NCBI RefSeq assembly: GCF_009900765.1
Contig: NZ_JAAABL010000013.1
Span: 1-64,000 of the forward strand
From: Rhodovarius lipocyclicus
GTDB taxonomy: Bacteria; Pseudomonadota; Alphaproteobacteria; Acetobacterales; Acetobacteraceae
DNA: 64,000 nucleotides
Direction of reading: 5' to 3'
The notes under the pieces were generated by a model. The model was given only the letters and a program-made list of their open reading frames with translations. It searched no databases and had not been told where the DNA came from. Of the stretch, positions 48,404-57,112 are shown in pieces. A program made the translations under genes and the position numbers. Numbering within the stretch: position 1 is the stretch's first letter; each line of letters starts with the position of its first letter.

Positions 48404-49258
48404 TCAAAGCCCGCGTGTCAGGCCCGCGCGCAGGGTTTTTCCCTCCGCGCTGGCCGCGTCCAGCAGGCCTTCGCGCAGGAACAGGTCGATCAGCACGAGG
48501 TTCACGTTGAACTTCACGTCCTCGGTTTCGCGCACCGCCTCCAGCAGGCGGGCGGCGGGCCACAGCTCGAAACGCTCCACCTCGTCGTCGTTCGGGCGGG
48601 GGGTGAAGCTTTCGGGCAGCTCCAGGTCGAACACGTGCAGGATGTCCCGCCGCAGCCCCTCGGGCGCCTGCAGGATGTAGCTGAGGCGCGCGGTGGGGCG
48701 CGCGGCGGCCAGCAGGGCGGCGGGCATGCCCGCTTCCTCCTCGGCTTCCTTCAGCAGGCATTCCAGCGGGGCGTAGCCGGCGGGCATGCCGCCCGCCACG
48801 ATGTTGTCGAGCTGCCCGGGCGCCACGGCCTTGTGCGGGGAGCGCACGCCCACCCACACATGCAGCCCGTCGGCCCGCCGCACCAGCCCGTTCAGATGCA
48901 CCCCCTGGCCGATGACGCCGAAGGCCGGGATGGCGCCGCGATCCAGCGCCGCCAGGCTGGCGGAGGCCGCGTCGGGGCGCACATCGAACAATTCCCGCCG
49001 GATGCGCAGGAAACCGCCCTGCGCCAGCGCGGCGGCGGTGGCCGCCAGGGCCCGCGTGCGTTCGGCGGGGGTGGTCAGGGCGGGGGAGAGTTCGGCACCC
49101 TCCTGCGTCACGGTGAACACCCGCGGGAAGTCCCGCAGGGCCCGGTGCAGGTCCGGCTGGACCCAGCCGACCTGTTGCCCCTCGATCCGCCACGGCAGGC
49201 GCGGCGCGAAGCCCGGGACATTGTTGCAGGCTTCGATATGACGGATCAGGGCGGGCAT
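48404..49258 (-). CDS. NUDIX hydrolase with DUF4743-type N-terminus
   Basis: 284 residues from ATG 49258. Residues about 1-115 resemble the DUF4743 domain found ahead of NUDIX in thiamin-pyrophosphokinase-related proteins (GFAPRLPWRIEGQQVGWVQP). The NUDIX box is GGMPAGYAPLECLLKEAEEE followed by AGM (about 182-205), with the metal-binding EAEEEAG Glu residues intact. Related enzymes hydrolyse oxidised or damaged thiamin diphosphate derivatives, so a clean-up role is possible. Lies 82 bp downstream of the DEAD-box gene start on the same strand, that is, transcribed toward it. Confidence 0.9.
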   Translation of the reverse strand: MPALIRHIEACNNVPGFAPRLPWRIEGQQVGWVQPDLHRALRDFPRVFTVTQEGAELSPALTTPAERTRALAATAAALAQGGFLRIRRELFDVRPDAASASLAALDRGAIPAFGVIGQGVHLNGLVRRADGLHVWVGVRSPHKAVAPGQLDNIVAGGMPAGYAPLECLLKEAEEEAGMPAALLAAARPTARLSYILQAPEGLRRDILHVFDLELPESFTPRPNDDEVERFELWPAARLLEAVRETEDVKFNVNLVLIDLFLREGLLDAASAEGKTLRAGLTRGL

Positions 49259-49289
49259 GCGCCCCTTATGGGTGCTGGGCGCCCGCGCC

Positions 49290-49439
49290 TCAATCCCTGC
49301 GAGGGGCGGGGGTTTGCAGCACCGGCAGCGCCGGCGCCGTTGGCGCCGATGCCACGGTCTGCCCGGTGCTGACCGGCACCGGAGAGATGCTGAGCCAGGT
49401 GGCGAGAAGCGTCGGCCAGAGCGTACCCGAGGCGACCAT
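49290..49439 (-). CDS. Possible 49-residue small protein
   Basis: ATG 49439 is preceded by AAAGGGGA at a suitable distance and opens a 49-residue frame: MVASGTLWPTLLATWLSI, then a Pro/Ala/Thr-rich tail ending TPAPRRD. The start resembles a short export signal. It sits in the 285-bp gap before the NUDIX gene. Length and composition give little proof of coding, so this is speculative. Confidence 0.25.
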   Translation of the reverse strand: MVASGTLWPTLLATWLSISPVPVSTGQTVASAPTAPALPVLQTPAPRRD

Positions 49440-49543
49440 CGATCCATTCCCCTTTGCTGCGGGGCAGTAAGCCCGGGAAGTGTGGCGGTGGTTTGACCGG
49501 GTTGTGTCCAAACGTTTCCCATTTCGGGGAAACGCAACGGCAT

Positions 49544-50479
49544 TCAGCCGCCCCGCGCCCCGGTGGCGCGCAGGATGGGCAGCCAGCGCGCCTGCTCGGC
49601 GGCGATGAAGGGGGCGGCGTCGCTGGCCAGGGGCTGCACCCCGGCCTCGGCATAGCGGCGGGCCAGCACGGGGTCCGCCAGGGCGGCGCGGGTGGCGGTG
49701 GACAGGCGCTCCAGCACCGGGGCGGGGGTCGCGGCCGGGGCATACAGCGCCTGCCAGGAGGCACTTTCATACCCGCGCACACCGGCGGCCTGCAGCGTGG
49801 GCAGGTGCGGCAGCATGGCCGAGGACACGGCGGTGGTCACCGCCAGCCCGCGCACGCGGTTGTCCGCCATCAGCGGCGCCAGCAGCGTCTGGCTGTCGAT
49901 CATGAAATCCACCCGCCCCGCCACCAGATCCGTCACCGCCTGCGGCGTGCCGCGATAGGGGATGACCTCGAACTCCACCCCCGCCAGCTGCTTCAGCAAT
50001 TCCCCCGCCAGGTGGGAGGCCGCGCCGATGCCCGTGGTGGCGAAGCGCGCCTGCCCCTGGCGCCCGCGCAGCCATTCCAGGAAGCCCGCCACATCCCGCG
50101 CGGGCACCGAGGGATGCACCGCCAGCACGAAGGGCTGCTGCCCCAGCAGGGCGATGGGCGCGAAATCCGCCACCGGGTCCACCCCCGCATCCGGGTACAG
50201 GGCCGGGATCACGGCATGGGCGGCGCCCGAGAGCAGCAGCGTGTTGCCATCCGGCGCCGCGCGCGCCACGGCCCGGGCGCCGATCACGCTGCCGGCGCCG
50301 GGCATGTTCTCGATGACGACATTCTGCCCCAGCTCCCGCCCCAGCGGTTCGGCCAGGATGCGCGCCACCACGTCGATCACGCCCCCCGCCGCGAAGGGCA
50401 CCACCACCCGGACAGGCCGGGCGGTTTGCGCGGCGGCGGGGGTGGCGAGCAGGGCGAGGGCGAGGCGGCGTGTGGGCAT
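49544..50479 (-). CDS. Bug-family (TctC-like) solute-binding protein
   Basis: 311 residues from ATG 50479. A short leader (PTRRLALALLATPAAAQ) is followed by the Bug mature start RPVRVVVPFAAGGVIDVVAR and the ligand-clamp blocks VVIENMPGAGSVIGA and VIPYRGTPQAVTDLVAGRVD. The twin Arg in the leader could allow Tat export. These periplasmic receptors bind carboxylates for tripartite tricarboxylate transporters, but no membrane partner is encoded nearby. It follows the acyl-CoA dehydrogenase gene by 42 bp on the same strand, so the ligand may be an organic acid degraded through acyl-CoA intermediates. Confidence 0.9.
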   Translation of the reverse strand: MPTRRLALALLATPAAAQTARPVRVVVPFAAGGVIDVVARILAEPLGRELGQNVVIENMPGAGSVIGARAVARAAPDGNTLLLSGAAHAVIPALYPDAGVDPVADFAPIALLGQQPFVLAVHPSVPARDVAGFLEWLRGRQGQARFATTGIGAASHLAGELLKQLAGVEFEVIPYRGTPQAVTDLVAGRVDFMIDSQTLLAPLMADNRVRGLAVTTAVSSAMLPHLPTLQAAGVRGYESASWQALYAPAATPAPVLERLSTATRAALADPVLARRYAEAGVQPLASDAAPFIAAEQARWLPILRATGARGG

Positions 50480-50521
50480 GGCCCGATCCTGGCCCAGCCC
50501 CGCGGGCTGGCAAGGCAAAAT

Positions 50522-51649
50522 CTACATGCCGCGCGCTATGATCACCCGCATGATCTCGTTCGTGCCTTCCAGGATGCGGTGCACGCGCAGGTCGCGCACC
50601 AGCTTCTCGATGCCGTAATCGGCCAGGTAGCCATAGCCGCCCAGCAATTGCAGCGCCTCATCCGCCACGCGGTGGCAGGCGTCGGTCACATGGCGCTTGG
50701 CCATGGCGCAGAAGCGGGTGGCATCCGGCGCCTTGGCATCCAGCTTGGCCGCCGCGCGCCACAGGAAGGTGCGGGAGACTTCCAGCTCCGTCGCCATATC
50801 CGCCAGCCGGAATTGCGTGGCCTGGAAATCCATGATCGCGCGCCCGAAGGCCCGGCGTTCCTTCACATAGGCCGCCGCGATGTCCAGCGCCCGCTGCGCG
50901 CCCCCCAGCGAGCACGCCGCGATGTTCAGCCGCCCCCCATCCAGCCCCGCCATGGCATAGCGGAAGCCATGGCCTTCCTCCCCCAGCAGCGCCTCGGCGG
51001 GCACCCGCGCGCCCTGGAAGATCACCTGACGGGTGGGCTGGGCGTTCCAGCCCATCTTCTTCTCATTGGCGCCGAAGGAGAGGCCCGGCGTGTCCTTCGC
51101 CACCAGCAGCGCCGAGACCCCGCCCGCCCCCGCGCCGCCCGTGCGCGCCATGGTCAGGTACAGGTCGCTGACCCCCGCGCCCGAGATGAACTGCTTGGTG
51201 CCGTCCAGCACGAAGCCCTGGTTGTCCCGCGCGGCCCGGGTGGACAGCGCCGCCGCGTCGCTGCCGGCACCCGGTTCGGTCAGGCAGTAGCTGGCGATGC
51301 GCTCCATGCTCAGCAGGCTGGGCAATTGGCCCGCGCGCTGGGCGTCGTCGCCGAAGCGGTCGATCATCCAGGCGACCATGTTGTGGATGGACAGGAAGGC
51401 CGAGATGGCGGGGCAGCCGGTCGCCAGCGCCTCGAACACCACGGCGGCGTCCAGGCGCGAAAGGCCGGAGCCGCCGGATTCCTCGCGCACATACAGCCCC
51501 GCCATGCCAAGCGCGGCGGCCTCCCGCAACACATCCACCGGCAGGTGGCGGGCCTCGTCCCAGGCCTGGGCGTGGGGGGCGATGCGGGCGGCGGCGAAAT
51601 CGAGCGCGGTTTCCCGCAGGGCCAAGGTGGCGTCAGGGAGTTCGAACAT
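50522..51649 (-). CDS. Acyl-CoA dehydrogenase (short/branched-chain type)
   Basis: 375 residues. Family signatures: the flavin-binding ASYCLTEPGAGSDAAAL segment, AYVKERRAFGRAIMDFQATQ, and the C-terminal ALQLLGGYGYLADYGIEKLV. The putative catalytic Glu is in RILEGTNEIMR (about residue 361). The RVHRILEGTNEIMR ending is closest to isobutyryl-CoA or 2-methylacyl-CoA dehydrogenases of valine/isoleucine breakdown, though substrate range is not certain. It is downstream of the fused 2-oxoacid ferredoxin oxidoreductase, which makes acyl-CoAs from 2-oxo acids, a sensible pairing. Confidence 0.93.
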   Translation of the reverse strand: MFELPDATLALRETALDFAAARIAPHAQAWDEARHLPVDVLREAAALGMAGLYVREESGGSGLSRLDAAVVFEALATGCPAISAFLSIHNMVAWMIDRFGDDAQRAGQLPSLLSMERIASYCLTEPGAGSDAAALSTRAARDNQGFVLDGTKQFISGAGVSDLYLTMARTGGAGAGGVSALLVAKDTPGLSFGANEKKMGWNAQPTRQVIFQGARVPAEALLGEEGHGFRYAMAGLDGGRLNIAACSLGGAQRALDIAAAYVKERRAFGRAIMDFQATQFRLADMATELEVSRTFLWRAAAKLDAKAPDATRFCAMAKRHVTDACHRVADEALQLLGGYGYLADYGIEKLVRDLRVHRILEGTNEIMRVIIARGM

Positions 51650-51672
51650 GGCGGTTTCCTCGGAGGGCGCCC

Positions 51673-51829
51673 GGGGGAAACGAATTTCCCCCAGACCCCC
51701 ATTCTTTTATTTTTGGCAGTTTAGATTATTTTATCTATTAAAATCAATATCTTAATGAGAACGGCGCTTCACTGGGGTCCGGGGACACGTGTGTCCCCGG
51801 TGGAGGGGGTCTGGGGGAGGCAACGCCTC
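51673..51829. repeat. Composite intergenic element, copy 4, with AT-rich core
   Basis: Left arm: GGGGGAAA-CGAA-TTTCCCCC (51673-51692) running into CCCCCAGACCCCC (51688-51700). Core: AT-rich 51701-51760. Right arm: CCGGGGACAC/GTGTCCCCGG (51779-51800) then GGGGGTCTGGGGG (51805-51817), a perfect 13-bp inverted partner of 51688-51700, and GAGGC-AAC-GCCTC reaching the oxidoreductase stop. The layout (G/C arms, swapped core, GGTCC before the right stem) is shared with the elements at 4.5, 25.9 and 29.9 kb. Confidence 0.7.
51701..51772. other. AT-rich island, second occurrence of shared motif
   Basis: About 50 bases with few G or C (for example TTAGATTATTTTATCTATTA at 51721-51740), then TTAATGAGAACGGCGCTTCAC at its right edge, close to the 26055-26077 sequence. 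It lies between the oxidoreductase and acyl-CoA dehydrogenase genes and may carry the promoter of the latter on the minus strand. Confidence 0.6.
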
Positions 51830-54800
51830 ACCCAGCGCCCAGCCCGCGCATCATCCCTTCCATTCTTTCCCGCGTCGCGGCCAAATTCCGTGCCTTGATC
51901 GCCCCATACCCCTTGATCCCTTCCGCCGCTTCCGCCCAGGCGCACACCGCCGCGTGGTTCCCGGCCGACAGGCGCATCAGCAGCGCCTCCACCCCCGCTT
52001 CGTACCAGGGCGCCAGGGCGCGTTCCTGCCGGCGTTCCTCGGTGCGCCCGAACGGGTCCAGCGCGGTGCCGCGCAGAATCTTGCCGTGCCGCAGCCAGCC
52101 CATGGCGCGCAGCATCCAGGGGCCGAACTCGCGCTTGCGCTCGCCCAGCGTGGGCGGGGCCAGGTGCAGCACCACGCGCCGGGTGCCCTGGAACTGGCTG
52201 GCGAGCTGTGCCTGCCAGGCGGGGTCGGCGTGCAGGCGCGCGACCTCGTATTCGTCCTTGTAGGCCGTCAGGCGATAGAGCTGCCGCGCCACCGCCCGGG
52301 TCAGGCGCGTGCTGCCCAGGGGCTGCTCGGCCGCCGCCACGCGGGCGAGCACGGCGCGGTAATGCGCGGCGGTGCGGCGCCCCTGATAGGCCACCAGGTC
52401 CTGGGCCAGGCGGTCGATCATCGCCTCCAGGGTTTCCGGGGCTTCGGGGGTGGCCTCGGCCAGCGCATCCTGGCGGCCAGCGGTGAAGGCGGCCTGGTTG
52501 CGGGCGATCTCCGCGCCGTTGAGTTCCAGCGCGCGCAGGATGGCCGCGGCCCCCAGCGGCACCAGCCCGCGCTGATAGGCCACGCCCAACAGATAGACGT
52601 TCAGATAGATCAGGTCGCCGAAACGCGCCTCCACCGCCTGGGCGGCCGGCAGGGTGATCAGCGCGCGGCAGGCGGCGGCCAGGGCGGCGCGCATGCCGGC
52701 CTCATTCATCCGGGTTTCGGGGTTCAGCACGAATTGCTGGGTGGGGGCCACGGCGTCGCTGGCGATGACCACGCTGCGCTCCGCCGAGAGCATGGGCCGG
52801 GCGAAGCGGCCATGCGCCACCACCAGGTCCGCGGCCAGCATCAAATCCGCCTGGCCCTGGCCGATGCGCGGGCCGGTCAGGGTCTCGGGCGAGGCATCGG
52901 GCAGGCCAATGCGCAGCTGGCCGTACACGCCGCCGCCCTTCTGGGCCAGGCCCAGCATGTCCACCCCGCGCACGGGCCGGCCCTCCAGATGCGCGGCCAT
53001 GGCCAATATGGCCGCCAGGGCCGTGACACCCTGGCCGCCGACACCGGCCAGCAGCAGGTTCCAGGGCTCGGTCTGGGGCGCGCGGAGGGGTTCGGCAGGG
53101 GGTGTCAGGTGTTCGGGCGGGGCGGGGTGCACCGGCTCCGCGCCCTCCAGCGAGACAAAGGAGGGGCAGAACCCCTCGACGCAGGACAAATCCTGGTTGC
53201 AGGCGGACTGGTCGATGTGGCGCTTGCGGCCCCAGGGGGTCTCGACCGGCTCGACCGCGATGCAGTTGCTGGCGCGGGAGCAATCGCCGCAATCCTCGCA
53301 GACGCGCGGGTTGATCACGGCGCGGCGGGTGGCGGCGGGGGCGGTGCCGCGCTTGCGGTGGCGCCGGCGCTCGGTGGCGCATTCCTGGTCGTAGAGCAGC
53401 ACCGTCACACCCGGGGTCTCACGCAATTCGCGCTGCACGGCGTCCAGATCGGCGCGGGGGTGGAAGGTGACGCCGGCGGGGATCAGCGGGTCGCCCTGGT
53501 GGCGGGCGGGGTCGTCGCCCACCACCACCACGCGGCGCGCGCCCTCGGCCACCATCTGGGCGGCCAGGCGCGGCACGGTCACATCGGCGTCGGGCTTCTG
53601 GCCGCCGGTCATGGCGACGGCGCTGTTGACCAGGATCTTGTAGGTGAGGTTGGCATTGGCCGCGATCGCGGCCCGCACCGCCAGAGACCCCGAATGGGCA
53701 TAGGTGCCGTCGCCCAGGTTGGCGAACATGTGGGGCGTGTCGGAGAAATGCCGCTGGCCGAGCCAGGGCGCGCCCTCGCCGCCCATCTGGGTGTAGAAGG
53801 GCGTCTCCCGGTTCATGTTGGTGACCAGGAAGTGGCAGCCGATGCCCGCCATGCCCTGGCTGCCCTCGGGCAGCCTGGTGGAGGTGTTGTGCGGGCAGCC
53901 CGGGCAGAAATGCGGGCTGCGCAGGTGCAGGGGGTCCAGCGCGGCGGCGGCCAGGGCGTCGAGTTCCGCGATGCGGCGGGCCAGGGTTTCGGTGCGCAGG
54001 CTTTCGGGCAGGCGGGCGGCCAGCGCGCGCAGCACGGCGGCGGCGTCCAGCTCCGACAATTCCGACAGCAGGGGCGCGCCCGCGGGGTCGCGCTTGCCGC
54101 TGATGCGGGGGGCCGACGGCGTGCCATACAGCGCGTCGCGCAGCATGGTCTCGGAGAAGGCGCGGCGGTCCTCGATGACCAGCACTTCCTCCAGCCCCCG
54201 CGCGAATTCGCGCGCCAGCGCGGCGTCGAAGGGCCAGGGCATGCCGAGCTTCAGGATGCGCACACCGCCCTCGCGCAGCATGGCGGGCGTCAGCTCCGCA
54301 TCCTGAAGGGCCTGGCGCAGGGTGTTCCAGGCCTTGCCGCGCACCACGATGCCGAAGCGGGGCTCCGGCGCATCCGCCATGATGCGGTTCAGCCCATTGG
54401 CACGGGCGAAGGCCAGCGCGGCCGGCAGGCGCAATTGGCGCAGCCGGGCCTCGGCGGCCAGGGGCGTGTCGCCCATGCGGATGTGGAAGTCCCCGGGCTC
54501 GGGCGCGGTGGTGGCGAAACGCAGCGGGTCCACCTGCAAGGTCATGGTGGCGTCCATGGTCTCGGCCACGCATTTCATGCCCACCCACAGGCCGGAGGCG
54601 CGCGACAGCGCGATGCCCTTCACGCCGAGTTCCAGCACCTCCGCGACATCGGCGGGGTCCAGGAAGGGCATCTCCACATCCAGGAAGGCGTATTCGCTGG
54701 CGTTGGTGACGGTGGAGGATTTCGCCGCCGGGTCGTCGCCGGCCAGCGCCAGCACGCCGCCATGGGGCGCGGTGCCGGCGGCGTTGGCGTGGCGCAGCAC

Positions 54801-55175
54801 GTCGCCGCTGCGGTCCACGCCCGGGCCCTTGCCGTACCAGATGGCGAACACGCCCTGGTGCCTGGCCCCGGGCATCAGCCCCAGCTGCTGCGTGCCCCAG
54901 CAGGCGGTGGCGGCCAGTTCCTCGTTCAGGCCCGGCTCGAACACCACGCCCGCTTCCTTCAGCCGGGCGCGATGGCGGGCCAGCTCACGGTCGTAATTGC
55001 CCAGCGGGCTGCCGCGATAGCCGGTGATATAGGCGGCGGTGTCCAGCCCCGCGGCCTCGTCCAGCTGCCGGCGCAGCAAGGGCAGGCGGACCAGCGCCTG
55101 GGTGCCGGTCAGCAACGTGTCCTCGTTCAGGCTGGTCCAGCGATGGTCCAGCGTGATGCGGTCGATACGGCTCAT
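51828..55175 (-). CDS. Fused indolepyruvate (2-oxoacid) ferredoxin oxidoreductase
   Basis: 1115 residues, alpha and beta/gamma parts in one chain. N-terminal pyrimidine-type domain with AAYITGYRGSPLGNYD (48-63) and LNEELAATACWGTQQ. TPP-binding part with GIGCHFLVTNMNRETPFYTQ and FANLGDGTYAHSG (about 482-494). Cys cluster CEDCGDCSRASNC with CNQDLSCVEGFCPSF near 620-660 for [4Fe-4S] binding. Gamma domain LLAGVGGQGVTALAAILAMA near 710. The enzyme oxidatively decarboxylates aryl- or branched-chain 2-oxo acids to acyl-CoA, reducing ferredoxin. Divergent from an Lrp/AsnC regulator, the usual amino acid-responsive arrangement. Confidence 0.94.
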   Translation of the reverse strand: MSRIDRITLDHRWTSLNEDTLLTGTQALVRLPLLRRQLDEAAGLDTAAYITGYRGSPLGNYDRELARHRARLKEAGVVFEPGLNEELAATACWGTQQLGLMPGARHQGVFAIWYGKGPGVDRSGDVLRHANAAGTAPHGGVLALAGDDPAAKSSTVTNASEYAFLDVEMPFLDPADVAEVLELGVKGIALSRASGLWVGMKCVAETMDATMTLQVDPLRFATTAPEPGDFHIRMGDTPLAAEARLRQLRLPAALAFARANGLNRIMADAPEPRFGIVVRGKAWNTLRQALQDAELTPAMLREGGVRILKLGMPWPFDAALAREFARGLEEVLVIEDRRAFSETMLRDALYGTPSAPRISGKRDPAGAPLLSELSELDAAAVLRALAARLPESLRTETLARRIAELDALAAAALDPLHLRSPHFCPGCPHNTSTRLPEGSQGMAGIGCHFLVTNMNRETPFYTQMGGEGAPWLGQRHFSDTPHMFANLGDGTYAHSGSLAVRAAIAANANLTYKILVNSAVAMTGGQKPDADVTVPRLAAQMVAEGARRVVVVGDDPARHQGDPLIPAGVTFHPRADLDAVQRELRETPGVTVLLYDQECATERRRHRKRGTAPAATRRAVINPRVCEDCGDCSRASNCIAVEPVETPWGRKRHIDQSACNQDLSCVEGFCPSFVSLEGAEPVHPAPPEHLTPPAEPLRAPQTEPWNLLLAGVGGQGVTALAAILAMAAHLEGRPVRGVDMLGLAQKGGGVYGQLRIGLPDASPETLTGPRIGQGQADLMLAADLVVAHGRFARPMLSAERSVVIASDAVAPTQQFVLNPETRMNEAGMRAALAAACRALITLPAAQAVEARFGDLIYLNVYLLGVAYQRGLVPLGAAAILRALELNGAEIARNQAAFTAGRQDALAEATPEAPETLEAMIDRLAQDLVAYQGRRTAAHYRAVLARVAAAEQPLGSTRLTRAVARQLYRLTAYKDEYEVARLHADPAWQAQLASQFQGTRRVVLHLAPPTLGERKREFGPWMLRAMGWLRHGKILRGTALDPFGRTEERRQERALAPWYEAGVEALLMRLSAGNHAAVCAWAEAAEGIKGYGAIKARNLAATRERMEGMMRGLGAG

Positions 55176-55274
55176 GGACGTTTATCCTTTGTGGTGGAAG
55201 GATGCGCCGTGCGGGCCGCAAGATGCTGCCGAATTTTGTTGTGCACTGCCGAAGAAACGGAAGAATCCACCGCC

Positions 55275-55727
55275 ATGGACCATATCGACCGGAAGATCCT
55301 GCGGGTGCTGCAAACCGAGGCCCGGATCAGCAACACCGAGCTGGCGGAGCGCGTGGGCCTCTCCCCCAGCCCGTGCTGGGCACGGGTGAAGCGGCTGGAG
55401 GCGGACGGCACCATCCAGGGCTACATGGCCCTGCTGGACCAGGAGAAGCTGGGCCTGCCGGACACGGTGCTGATCGAGATCATGTGCGAGAAGCACGACG
55501 AGGACACGCTGCACCGCTTCGAGGCGGCGGTGAACGCGATGCCGGAGGTGATCTCAGCCTGGCTGGTGACCGGCGAATACGACTACGTGCTGCAAGCCGC
55601 CGTGGGCGGCACGGCGGGGTATGAAAAGCTACTGCGGGAGAAGATCTACAAGCTGCCGGGCGTGCGGCACACGCGCACGATCTTCACCCTGCGGCGCCTC
55701 AAGCAGAGCCATTCGCCGGTGCCGTGA
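55275..55727 (+). CDS. Lrp/AsnC family transcriptional regulator
   Basis: 150 residues from ATG 55275. An N-terminal helix-turn-helix (MDHIDRKILRVLQTEARISN, then LAERVGLSPSPCWARVKRLE) and a C-terminal RAM/ACT-like effector domain (TVLIEIMCEKHDEDTLHRFE, then WLVTGEYDYVLQAAV) make it a typical amino acid-sensing Lrp protein. It is transcribed away from the 2-oxoacid ferredoxin oxidoreductase gene across 99 bp, so it probably regulates that gene in answer to an amino acid such as phenylalanine, tryptophan or a branched-chain one. Its 3' end overlaps the convergent thioesterase gene by 29 bp. Confidence 0.94.
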   Translation: MDHIDRKILRVLQTEARISNTELAERVGLSPSPCWARVKRLEADGTIQGYMALLDQEKLGLPDTVLIEIMCEKHDEDTLHRFEAAVNAMPEVISAWLVTGEYDYVLQAAVGGTAGYEKLLREKIYKLPGVRHTRTIFTLRRLKQSHSPVP

Positions 55728-56151
55728 GGGCCCCGGCCGCCGCGCGCAGGGCATCGGGCAGCCGCGCCGGCCGGCCCGTCGCGCGGTCCACATAGACATG
55801 CACGAAATGCCCCTCGGCCGCCGCGTCGTCGCGCCCGGGGCCGAACACCGCCAGCTCATACCGGATCGAGGAATTGCCCAGCGCCGCGAGGCGCATGCCC
55901 ACCTCAATGGGCTCAGGGTAGGAAAGCGGGCGGTGATACCGGCAGCCCGTTTCCACCACCAGGCCGATCAGCGGGCTCGCCGCGATCTCCAGCAGCCCCT
56001 GGCGCACCAGCCAGGCGTTCACCGCCGTGTCGAAGAAGCTGTAGTACTGCACGTTGTTGATGTGGCCATAGGCGTCGTTGTCCGACCACCGCGTGGTGAT
56101 GGGCGTGAAGACGGCATAGGCGGCGCGCTGGCCGGGCGGGGTTCGGGACAT
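55699..56151 (-). CDS. Acyl-CoA thioesterase (4HBT/YbgC hotdog family)
   Basis: 150 residues from ATG 56151. The hotdog motif is RWSDNDAYGHINNVQYYSFF (21-40), where the Asp before the GHxNN helix is the likely catalyst. VVETGCRYHRPLSYPEPIEV and the strand FVHVYVDRATGRPARLP complete the fold. Hydrolyses acyl- or aryl-CoA thioesters to free acids; the specific acyl group is unknown. It converges with the AsnC-type regulator (29-bp overlap of coding ends) and is divergent from a LysR gene across 39 bp. Confidence 0.92.
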   Translation of the reverse strand: MSRTPPGQRAAYAVFTPITTRWSDNDAYGHINNVQYYSFFDTAVNAWLVRQGLLEIAASPLIGLVVETGCRYHRPLSYPEPIEVGMRLAALGNSSIRYELAVFGPGRDDAAAEGHFVHVYVDRATGRPARLPDALRAAAGALTAPANGSA

Positions 56152-56190
56152 GTCTGGACTCCTGCCCCCAGCATGCCCAGAAAGCAGGCC

Positions 56191-57042
56191 ATGCGCATCC
56201 CGGACCTCGACCTCGATCTGCTGCGCGGCTTCGTGGCGGTCGCCGAACGCGGGGGCTTCACCGCCGCCGGGGCGGCGCTCGGCCTTACGCAGTCCGCTGT
56301 CTCCCTGAAGATCCGCAAGCTGGAGGAATTGCTGGGCAAGCCGGTGTTCGAACGGCTGCCCCGCGGCGTGGCGCTGACGCGTGAGGGCGAGACCCTGATC
56401 GCCTATGCCCGCCGCATGCTGGCCCTGAATGACGAGGCGGTGCAGCGGATGATCGCGCCCCCTGTCTCCGGCACGCTGCGGCTGGGGGTGGCCGATCATT
56501 TCGTGCCGCGCAACCTGGCGCCGCTGCTGGCCGGCTGCCGGCGGCTGTGGCCCGACCTGCATCTGATGGTCGAGGTCGGCCGCAGCCACGAGCTGCGCGC
56601 CGCCGGCGAACGCGGCGAGCTGGACCTGGTGATCGGCAAGCGCCGCGACGGCGAGACCGCCGGGCGCCTGGTCTTCACCGAGGACATCGTCTGGGTCGCG
56701 GCCCCGGGCTTCACCGTGGACCCGGACCGGCCGCTGCCGCTGTCCATGCTGCCGCAGGGCTGCATGTTCCGGGAGCGCGCGATGGCAGCACTCGCCCGCG
56801 CCGGGCGGGGGTTCGACGTGACCTATACCTCCGCCAGCCTGCTGGCGGTGGCCGCCGCCGCCCAGGCGGGGCTCGGCGTGACCGTGCTGGGCCGCCAGGG
56901 CCTGCTGCCGGGGCTGGAGGTGCTGGAGGGCCTGCCCGAGGCCGGCACCGCCCAGATGTGCGTCTTCGGCGACGAGGCCCGGCAATCCCCCCTGATCGAG
57001 CCCCTGATCACCCTGCTGCGGGACAGCGTGGAAGTTCGGTAA
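56191..57042 (+). CDS. LysR family transcriptional regulator
   Basis: 283 residues from ATG 56191 (ATG 56173 would add six). Winged HTH at the N-terminus (DLLRGFVAVAERGGFTAAGA, then LTQSAVSLKIRKLEELLGKP) and a periplasmic-binding-protein-like effector domain (GTLRLGVADHFVPRNLAPLL, later SLLAVAAAAQAGLGVTVLGR). LysR proteins control neighbouring divergent or downstream genes with a small-molecule inducer. Here candidates are the divergent thioesterase and the MFS carrier 70 bp downstream. Confidence 0.94.
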   Translation: MRIPDLDLDLLRGFVAVAERGGFTAAGAALGLTQSAVSLKIRKLEELLGKPVFERLPRGVALTREGETLIAYARRMLALNDEAVQRMIAPPVSGTLRLGVADHFVPRNLAPLLAGCRRLWPDLHLMVEVGRSHELRAAGERGELDLVIGKRRDGETAGRLVFTEDIVWVAAPGFTVDPDRPLPLSMLPQGCMFRERAMAALARAGRGFDVTYTSASLLAVAAAAQAGLGVTVLGRQGLLPGLEVLEGLPEAGTAQMCVFGDEARQSPLIEPLITLLRDSVEVR

Positions 57043-57112
57043 GAATTCACCGCGTTGACGCCCCGGGGCACGCCGGGCAGCCTCGGTGGCAGTATCCAGC
57101 CGGGAAACGCAC

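Noticed and set aside
46682-48510. Plus-strand open frames opposite the DEAD-box helicase gene
   Set aside because: Arg/Ser- or Gly/His-rich antisense shadows; all helicase motifs lie on the minus strand.
51789-55274. Plus-strand open frame opposite the ferredoxin oxidoreductase gene
   Set aside because: Antisense shadow with repetitive Gly/His/Arg composition; only the final 150 codons from 55275 (Lrp/AsnC regulator) have family motifs.
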